From the NCBI GenBank assembly GCA_036924285.1, contig JAYKYS010000005.1:25518001-25582000 (forward strand): a stretch of DNA of 64,000 nt. Reading direction: 5' to 3'. The translations under genes and the position numbers were made by a program. This DNA comes from Asterella californica. Its lineage: Eukaryota; Streptophyta; Marchantiopsida; Marchantiales; Aytoniaceae. The notes under the pieces were generated by a model. The model was not told the DNA's origin. It worked only from the letters and a program-made list of their open reading frames with translations, and did not search any database. Of the stretch, positions 57,740 through 64,000 are shown one piece after another (the stretch's first letter is position 1; every line of letters begins with the position of its first letter).

Positions 57740-58703
57740 TACAAGAAGGTATCGGGTATCTCCGGGAGACCTGATACAGGAAACAACTCCCAGTGCCAGA
57801 CCGGTAACGCCGGAGTTCTGGTTGGTAGTTGGCGTAGACTTGCTGGAAAGTTAACGAGAAGTGTGAAAAAGGCATTAGACCACGTTGAGATAACTTCTTG
57901 CGAATCACCGTAACACACATCAGGAGAGATGTTAACCCGGCTCCTTGACATGTGAAAATGTGGATACCGTAATTAAGAGCATAAGGTTGGAAAGGAAGCA
58001 ATGACATCAGCGTGCAAGAAAGTCCAGTGAAACAAGACTGAAAGAGCTTTGCGCATATTACGGGCGGTCTTCTGCAAATCCATGGCTTGTCGAGGAGGCC
58101 ATAATCACACCTCAAGGAGCCCCAGAGTGGCTGGATTCGAACATCCGAAAGCATTCGTATTCAGGTTGCATCAAGTCCCCGTAGATCTGATTTCACCAAA
58201 TGAGCCACCATCGACAACTTTTGTGAGTGAGTGAATACCGTACCCTACAAAAGGAACCAGTCCGAGGTCTACCGAGGGCAGGATTCATAAGTTGCGAGAT
58301 CTTTACCTCCCAAGTGAAAGCCATGGGGACTTTCAGCACATCATACATGTAACCAGTCGCTGTCGCATGCGCCAAGTATCTGCATACAGACGCATTCCTA
58401 GAGAAATTAAGGTTTGAATTCCAGCACGGTGACTTTATCTGGTGTTAAGGATGTCAATACCTGTGCACAAGACTTGTTCTGATAATGTACACGGATCCTT
58501 CAAATGCATACAGCTTCGAGTCGATTAGGATAAATGTCACCGACAGCTGGGATCGGATATACTAACCCAACAGAACCGCCCCCTGATCCTACTACGCATC
58601 TGTCCATACAGTGCAGCCTATTCAGAACTTGCAGCAACGTTTTCATTGGTCCTGCTCCGTCAGTAGGCACAGTAGTTCTGTGATCATAAGGCATGAACAA
58701 CGC
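57740..58703 (-). pseudogene. captured zinc carboxypeptidase (M14) fragment
   Basis: Four - strand exons can be followed. 58703-58567: ALFMPYDHRTTVPTDG ... CVVGSGGGSVG, with a GTTAGT donor. 58379-58307: YLAHATATGYMYDVLKVPMA then FTWE, with a GTAAAG donor. 58186-58111: IYGDLMQPEYECFRMF. About 57905-57740: EVISTWSNAFFTLLVNFPAS. Joins 1-2 and 2-3 keep phase. FTWE carries the catalytic Glu region of M14 enzymes, and the order matches plant carboxypeptidases of the At5g42320 type. An extra base in TTC-G-AAT (58136-58142) shifts the frame in exon 3, so MFNP becomes MFE and a stop follows. The N-terminal half with the zinc ligands is absent. Confidence 0.85.
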
Positions 58704-58907
58704 CTTCAAAAGCAACAAGAAACAAATGATAAATTTGCTTGGACCAGAATATACCTTAATCCGAATTACGGTCCTCGACAGTTCTCGACGATTCTCCAAC
58801 GATTACGTTCTTAGACATACATGCATTCGAATTCTCATTCCTCGACAGTCCAGAATGCATTCGAATTCCCATTCCTCAACAGTCCAAAAGACGAGAGCTG
58901 ACAGTAC

Positions 58908-59313
58908 TCGTGAACACAGTGTTCTCGTGCTAGCAACGTGCTATCTATCGTTACCGGCTCTAGCGCTCTACTGTCTGCACTAATCTTCGCCTAATCTAGC
59001 GTCGCGTCGCGATAGCCGAGAGTGTCAAGACAAAACATTAGAGCGACAGAACGGAAGTCGAGTAACAGAACGGAGGCCATCATAGCAGAGCGGAACCAGG
59101 CGAAGCGGGATGCAGCGATCTCCGGAACGCTGGAGCTGGAACAGAGCTGGAACGCGGTCGGAGATGCATTGCGGAATGCGGAATGCGGGGGAAGCTGGAA
59201 TGCGTGCTGCCAGAAAGCCAAGGCAGGCCAAGCGTGGGACCTAGGACCCCCTCCTTCCCTCCTAGGCAGTAAATGCTAGGAGCATTTACTTTTGGAAGAG
59301 GTTAGACAAAAGC
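58908..59313 (-). repeat. right terminal inverted repeat of the Pack-type element
   Basis: Reverse-complement partner of 50985-51331. It is about 60 bases longer owing to small insertions near 58930-58980 and 59190-59300. Its inner end is CGTGAACACAGTGTTCTCG. Just inside it (58821-58884) is a 34 bp direct repeat with ATGCATTCGAATTC as core. Confidence 0.85.
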
Positions 59314-60128
59314 TCTAAGTTCTCGTCCCTAGACTACATGTTAATTTATTAATATCGATATATTACTATTAAATAGTCATATATCGTTATTTGTCGCTTC
59401 ATCGTACAACCTGTTCATGCCGCGTGCCACGACATCAGTTATTAGCATTAGAGTTAACTCTGAGTCCTTAACGGATCCGAGTCTGTCACTCATGGGGGAG
59501 TCCATGTTAGAATGGTCCAAATTACCTGTTCTTGGAAACGGCAACAAATCTGTGTATTCTTGCAGTAAAGTTTAGTTCAAAGCAACATCTATATTTTATT
59601 CACTACGTTGTTCATATGAGGTCCTCACGGTGTTGACTCGACTTTATCTAAAGTTTTACTTTCTCACTTTTAAGTGCTTAACCCACTTTTCTGCTCTTAG
59701 AGCATCCTTACTGGAGTCACTGGATCGCTATTAGAGGTGTCAAAGTTAACAGAAAATATGTTTTAAAATGAAAAGAAAGAAATAATCGTAAAATCATCGC
59801 AGATGACTTTCTGCAAAAGAGTGATTCATTCTGGGTCGCACTTGTGACTTGACACCGCGATCTCTTTAAACCACCATTCTTCTTATAAAAGGAGTCTTGG
59901 ATAGTGACAGATGACGTGATATTTAGACCGCGCACTTCTGCTGCACGAGATAAGAACAAGAGAGAGGTCGGAGGGAGCCGAAGTCTGGAGGTAAAACTGA
60001 AAGTGGTCTCAAGCAAGTCTTGCGAGAGCTGCAGTCGCTAAGGTTTTTGGTCAATTTTCGAGTCGGCGTATGACTTTCATAGTGAAGGCGGTGATGAAAA
60101 ATGATGGCTAGGCTTCATTTACTTAAGA

Positions 60129-60744
60129 ATGTGAGGTCTCTGGACTGTTTTTATTTTCTGCATGTGATCTCGTTGAACTGCGTCTCGCTCTAGAGGAGTG
60201 GTGCAATCTGTTTCAGTGGACTTAGCGCAATCTGTTTCTTTGGTGGTTCATTTATTATCTTCTTCCCAATGATGATGATCGAGGTCATGCTTTTATATTC
60301 TTGCTAATCTTTTATTTCTGGTGGGTTGGTTCACTTTTGGACCTTCTTGGTGATATTCATGCGTTCGGTTTATTCTTACGGCAACGTGAGTTCTAGAGAT
60401 ATAGCATTTGCTTCAGTCAATGAGCACTTTCACAGTTTCACATATACATCATAGTCAGCGTGTGGTGTTCTTTTCACTTCTGGTTTCTGTCCGGGTGTTT
60501 TCACAGTCATCATTTGTTCTAGTTTTCGGCTACTTTCTAGTTGTGTTCTTGGCTGCATATTGCATCATATTTTGCAAAGGTATTGTGCACTCCATATCGC
60601 ATACAGAGAAAAAACGGAGGGTGACTGCAGATGAGGAGTTCAGAGATGCTTGCGTTGTTTCCAGAAGTTGTCTTGGTGACAATCAACTTACTTTTATAAC
60701 ACAGGAACTGCGAGAGTCATTTCCTCTTTATTCTGCAGCTGTTA
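60129..60744. other. no recognised gene between the tandem unit and the copia element
   Basis: Mixed DNA with T-rich stretches. The + open frame from 60408 runs into the copia element on the opposite strand and is hydrophobic at first, with no family signature. I see nothing else. Confidence 0.35.
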
Positions 60745-63650
60745 AACTGGATTTTTGGCCAACGCGGCCGCTTATGTTATCGTGAAAATTTCAATGACAT
60801 CAAGTTATGGAGATCTCATATCTTCAAGCATCCACCTTAGTCATGTTTTCTTCGCTGCATTGCATAGTGCTCGATATTCATCTTTAGTCCAAGAGAACGA
60901 AACAGTGGTCTATTTCTTGCTGGATCATGTAATTGTCGCTCCACTGAGAGCTAAAACAAATCTTGATGTTTATTTTCTATCAACTGTGTCTCCAATCCAA
61001 TCTACGTTCGTATAACCTTCCATCTTGATAATCATTCCAGTTTGGAACTTCAAACTAAAATTTCATGTTCCTCAACAGTATTGCATGAAGATACATAGTC
61101 GTTCTAAGAACTAACTAAATTTTCTCATAGTGTATCTTTTATCCGGTCGAGTCATAACAGCAAAATAGATCAATTTCCCTACCAACCTTTGATAACTCGA
61201 CTGGTCAACATGTTCATTCACCAACACGTATCGATTTGTTTGTTGATCGCTTCTATTGGTGTTGCAACAGGTTTACACTCGGTCATTGAAAGTTCCTTGA
61301 GTATTCTTTGAATATAATCGCTTTGATCAAGATAAACAACATCACCTACATCGAACACGTGAATCCCATGGTAGTGGTCGAGTTCTATCATATCCTTCAC
61401 TTCAAACTCTTGTTTAAGTTCAACCTTTACCTGAATAATGGCTTTTGAATCACTTCCAGATAAAATGACGTTTTCTACATATAAGAGCAAGAATACTTTG
61501 TCCTTTAGCAAGTAAAGATGAAAATCTCCGTTGTTATTCTGAAATCCTCTCTTGTTAACATATACGACCGTTCTACTATATCAGGCTCTTGCAGCTTGTT
61601 TTAACCCATAGAGAGCTTTTCGTAGTTTGCACATCAGATGTTCTTGACCGATCGATCTGAATCAGGTTGGCTGATCGGCGGAGACCTCTTTTTCTAGTTC
61701 TCCGTTTAAAAATGCATTCTTGATGTCCATCTGCCATAACTTCCATCGTTGAACTTTAGCCAGTGCAATTAGAAATCTCACATAATTTAGTTTTGCAATG
61801 GGAGCAAAGTTTCATCAAAATCTTCTCCTTCTTGTTGCAAATACTTTCTAGCCACGAGTCTCTTCTTGTACGTATCTACTGCTCTGTTCACTTCTCGCTT
61901 AAGCTTGTAGACCCACTACATCCGATGGTTTTCTTTCTAGCTGGAAGTTCGATCAAACTCCAGCTATTATTTTTCGAAAGTGCAAGAAATCCTTCTTGCG
62001 TAGCTTCTCTCCATTCTTTGTGTTGCTTTGCATCCTCAAAAGTAGTGGGTTCATTGATGTCCAAACTTGTCTTATTGCTTATTAGCATATAATTGTCGGT
62101 AAAGCGAACAAATTGTCTCTTTTCTCCTAAGGATTTTCATACTGTCTCTACACCTTGTACTTGTTCTGTCCCAACTGGAAATAGTACTCTTTCATGAAGG
62201 TCTTCAATAAGAAACTCCACCTGATCATGCTCCGCTTGGTCCTTTTGTCTTTGATTCTTCCTCTCGGTCTTGTAGCAAAGTTTCTGCTCTTTCTTGTTCA
62301 AGTACTAGTTGAACATCTAGCATAATAACCATTTTCCTGTTGGACCTGCATTTGTCTGAAAGTAGTTGATCTTTCGTCAAAGATCACATCTCAGCAAATG
62401 ATTACTTTGTCTTACATTTTAAAAGTCGATATGTCTTCTTTCTATCTATATATCCAAGAAATATGCATGTTCGACTTCTGTCATCTAGTTTCTTCTGAAA
62501 TTCCTCAGAAACGTGTGCATATGCTACACAACCCAAAACTTTGAGATGAGAAATACCAAGCTTCTTACCGCAAAATGCCTCCTCGGGAGATTTTTCCTTC
62601 ACTGCTGAAGTGGGACTCCTGTTAATGATATATATTGCAGTTTGGACCGCTTCTGTCCAAAACACATTGGACATCGATGCTTCTTTCAGCATGCTCTTGG
62701 TCATTTCAACCACCACTCGATTCTTACATTCGGTTATTTTTTTTGTGGTGTATATGCAGTAGTTAGTTGTCTGTTAATCCCTTTGCTCGTGGAATAATTC
62801 TTTGTTTCTGTTGATAGAAACTCTCATCTCTAGTCTGATCAGATGACTTAAATGTTCCTGTCAGTCTTGAGCTCAATGTGTGAGATGAATTCTTTCAAGC
62901 GTTGAAATACCTCCGACTTATTAACACGGAAATACATCTATATTTTGCGTGAATAATCATCTACTATCAAGAGATAGTACTTTGTGGCTCCAAGAGATGT
63001 TATTTCAATTGGTCCTTCAAGATCAATGTGAATAAGATCAAGAGTGTTTTATGTCTTTTCTGCATTGTTTTTCTTAAATTTGCATCTATTTACTTCTGAT
63101 GCATATTTCACAAATTTATTTTTCAGACTGTAGCTTGGATAGACCAATCACCATCTCTTCCTTGTCAAATATGCATATTTGATCATAGTGAAGATGTCCT
63201 AGCCTGTGATGCCAGAAAACAAGATCATCTTGTAATGCACTTAACATCGGTGCGATAGTATGTCTGCTCTTAACTTGTAGAGTCTCCTCTACTTCACTCT
63301 TTTCGCAATAATACGATTGTGATCTTTCATATCATGCACTATACAGCCGTTCCTATCGAAAATAACTCTGAGACATGTCTCTGTGATTTTTCTAACACTG
63401 AGGAGATTATGCATTATACCGAGAACACGCCAAACTTCATGAACTTTTTGTGTTTAGTCAGAAGACAGGCACACACGGACATTACCAGACATCGTACCTC
63501 ATAAGTCTTTCCCTCTCTCATAAATCTTTATTCATCGGCTGATAATCTTCAAACCACTCTTATAAAGTTGTAATGTGATTTGATGCACCAGAGTCAATCC
63601 ACCAATCTTCATTCGGACTGACATCTACTAGTGATGCTAAATGCATTAAT
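60745..63650 (-). mobile_element. decayed Ty1/copia retrotransposon polyprotein
   Basis: On the - strand the copia order is visible. Protease: WWIDSGASNHITTL near 63560-63605. GAG-pre-integrase: HNLLSVRKITET and HHRLGHLHYDQIC near 63180-63420. Integrase core C-part: FWTEAVQTAIYIINRSP and KVLGCVAYAHV, 62716-62402. Reverse transcriptase: EPTTFEDAKQHKEWREA, YKLKREVNRAVDTYKKRL and LLLYVENVILSGSD, where the usual YVDD is YVEN. RNase H: TITWSSKKYTTVLFSW and AAALAKNP near 60755-61015. Frameshifts and stops occur throughout. No LTRs were found and the gag upstream of 63650 is not recognised. This is a dead, truncated copy. Confidence 0.85.
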
Positions 63651-64000
63651 ATCACTAAAGGTTATGTATATAGATTAATATACAAATTTTATCTAATGAG
63701 TGAGAGTAATCTGTTTTAAAGTAATAATTATTAATGAGTTTAAGAAAAAAATTTTAAAGTAAAAAATTAATAGGATCGTATGTTTTATGGATTATAATAT
63801 AGAATTCCATTTGTCGCTGAAGATAATCAATCATAGTGGTAACTTATATCAATGAATATTATCTTCCATCACCTATAACTTTCTAGTTAGTGTTTACTGC
63901 CATCGTTCATATCTAAATATTCCATTATACAATAGTACATATTGTATTCCTTAGTCGTTATAAATGAAATGCATAATAACATTTTTCAGTTCTGAATTTC
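63651..64000. other. AT-rich DNA at the window end
   Basis: Very AT-rich with no open frames or terminal repeats recognised. It could contain the degraded gag/5' region of the copia element or an unrelated insertion. Confidence 0.4.

Larger units (their letters stand above)
50985..59313 (+). mobile_element. Pack-type TIR transposon carrying fragments of at least three host genes
   Basis: The element starts GCTTTGGTCTAACC and ends GGTTAGACAAAAGC. Its GC-rich terminal inverted repeats extend inward about 347 bases on the left and 406 on the right. It is flanked by 8-mers TCTCAGTC (50977-50984) and TCTAAGTT (59314-59321). The pre-insertion sequence TCTCAGTC-CTCGTCCC survives in the sister tandem unit, so the target duplication is 8 bp (9 bp with one mismatch). 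No transposase is recognised. The interior carries exon and intron pieces of a CAND1 gene (+), a TH1 gene (-) and an M14 carboxypeptidase gene (-). Long TIRs plus captured intron-containing gene pieces match Pack-MULEs. The 8 bp duplication would also allow another superfamily (for example hAT or P), so the superfamily is uncertain. Confidence 0.85.
48862..60128 (+). repeat. 2.96 kb tandem unit, copy 2, split by an 8.33 kb insertion
   Basis: 48862-50984 corresponds to the left part of copy 1, and 59314-60128 to the right part (48026 onward). The 8,329 bases between them have no counterpart in copy 1. Removing them and one of the two 8-mers restores the unit. A longer TA-dinucleotide tract lies near 48968. 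Confidence 0.85.

Noticed and set aside
58125..58150. tRNA-like GGTTCGAATCC-type sequence on the - strand
   Set aside because: It falls inside the captured carboxypeptidase exon, where the surrounding codons explain it; no cloverleaf.
45904..60128. Interpretation of the 2.96 kb direct repeats as LTRs of one retrotransposon
   Set aside because: They do not begin TG or end CA, no primer-binding or polypurine tract is seen, and no pol domains lie between them; the insertion belongs to a TIR element.
1..64000. CRISPR arrays, prokaryotic operons, rRNA genes
   Set aside because: No regularly spaced short repeats, no ribosome-binding-site-led gene runs and no rRNA sequence; intron-rich genes show a eukaryotic nuclear genome.

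Overview
The window looks like nuclear DNA of a land plant, most probably a bryophyte such as a liverwort. Three things suggest this. There is a many-exon plant-type trithorax/SET gene with GT-AG introns of roughly 90 bp to 1.7 kb. There is a long plant ankyrin/PGG-domain gene. There are captured exons of plant housekeeping genes (CAND1, bifunctional thiamine enzyme TH1, a plant M14 carboxypeptidase). The taxon is inference; no organelle or rRNA marker is present.

Layout. (1) 0.75-14.4 kb, + strand: one large gene of about 17 coding exons, whose modelled phases close exactly to 2,470 codons. It encodes a chromatin protein with a long low-complexity N-terminus, a PHD finger, an extended PHD with a large insert, and a C-terminal SET/post-SET domain. 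(2) 14.07-16.60 kb and 31.20-33.50 kb are two copies of one segment that carries the last SET exon and downstream DNA. They bracket about 14.6 kb of unrelated sequence. (3) 16.6-26.4 kb is strongly AT-rich. It holds a decayed Helentron-type rolling-circle transposon (OTU protease, zinc-finger region, Helitron-type N-terminal region, HUH Rep, PIF1 helicase, EEP endonuclease), rearranged by a 1.9 kb internal inversion and a 0.44 kb inverted duplication. (4) 26.4-31.2 kb holds fragments: a coiled-coil gene split head-to-head across an apparent inversion point, and several unrecognised exon-like pieces. (5) 33.5-40.7 kb is mostly AT-rich, non-genic DNA with a cluster of GC-rich hairpins and a degenerate 340 bp repeat. 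(6) 40.76-44.39 kb, - strand: an apparently intact two-exon ankyrin/PGG membrane protein gene. (7) 45.9-60.1 kb: two direct tandem copies of a 2.96 kb unit, each with a Tourist-like MITE. The second copy is split by an 8.33 kb element with 350-400 bp terminal inverted repeats and 8 bp target-site duplications. The element carries exons, introns and splice sites of at least three unrelated host genes, i.e. a Pack-type (Pack-MULE-like) element. (8) 60.7-63.65 kb, - strand: a decayed Ty1/copia polyprotein.

Only two genes look intact: the SET gene and the ankyrin/PGG gene. The rest is mobile or duplicated DNA. The points of most interest are the plant Helentron with OTU and EEP domains, the multi-gene Pack element whose empty site survives in the sister repeat, and the duplication of a SET catalytic exon.
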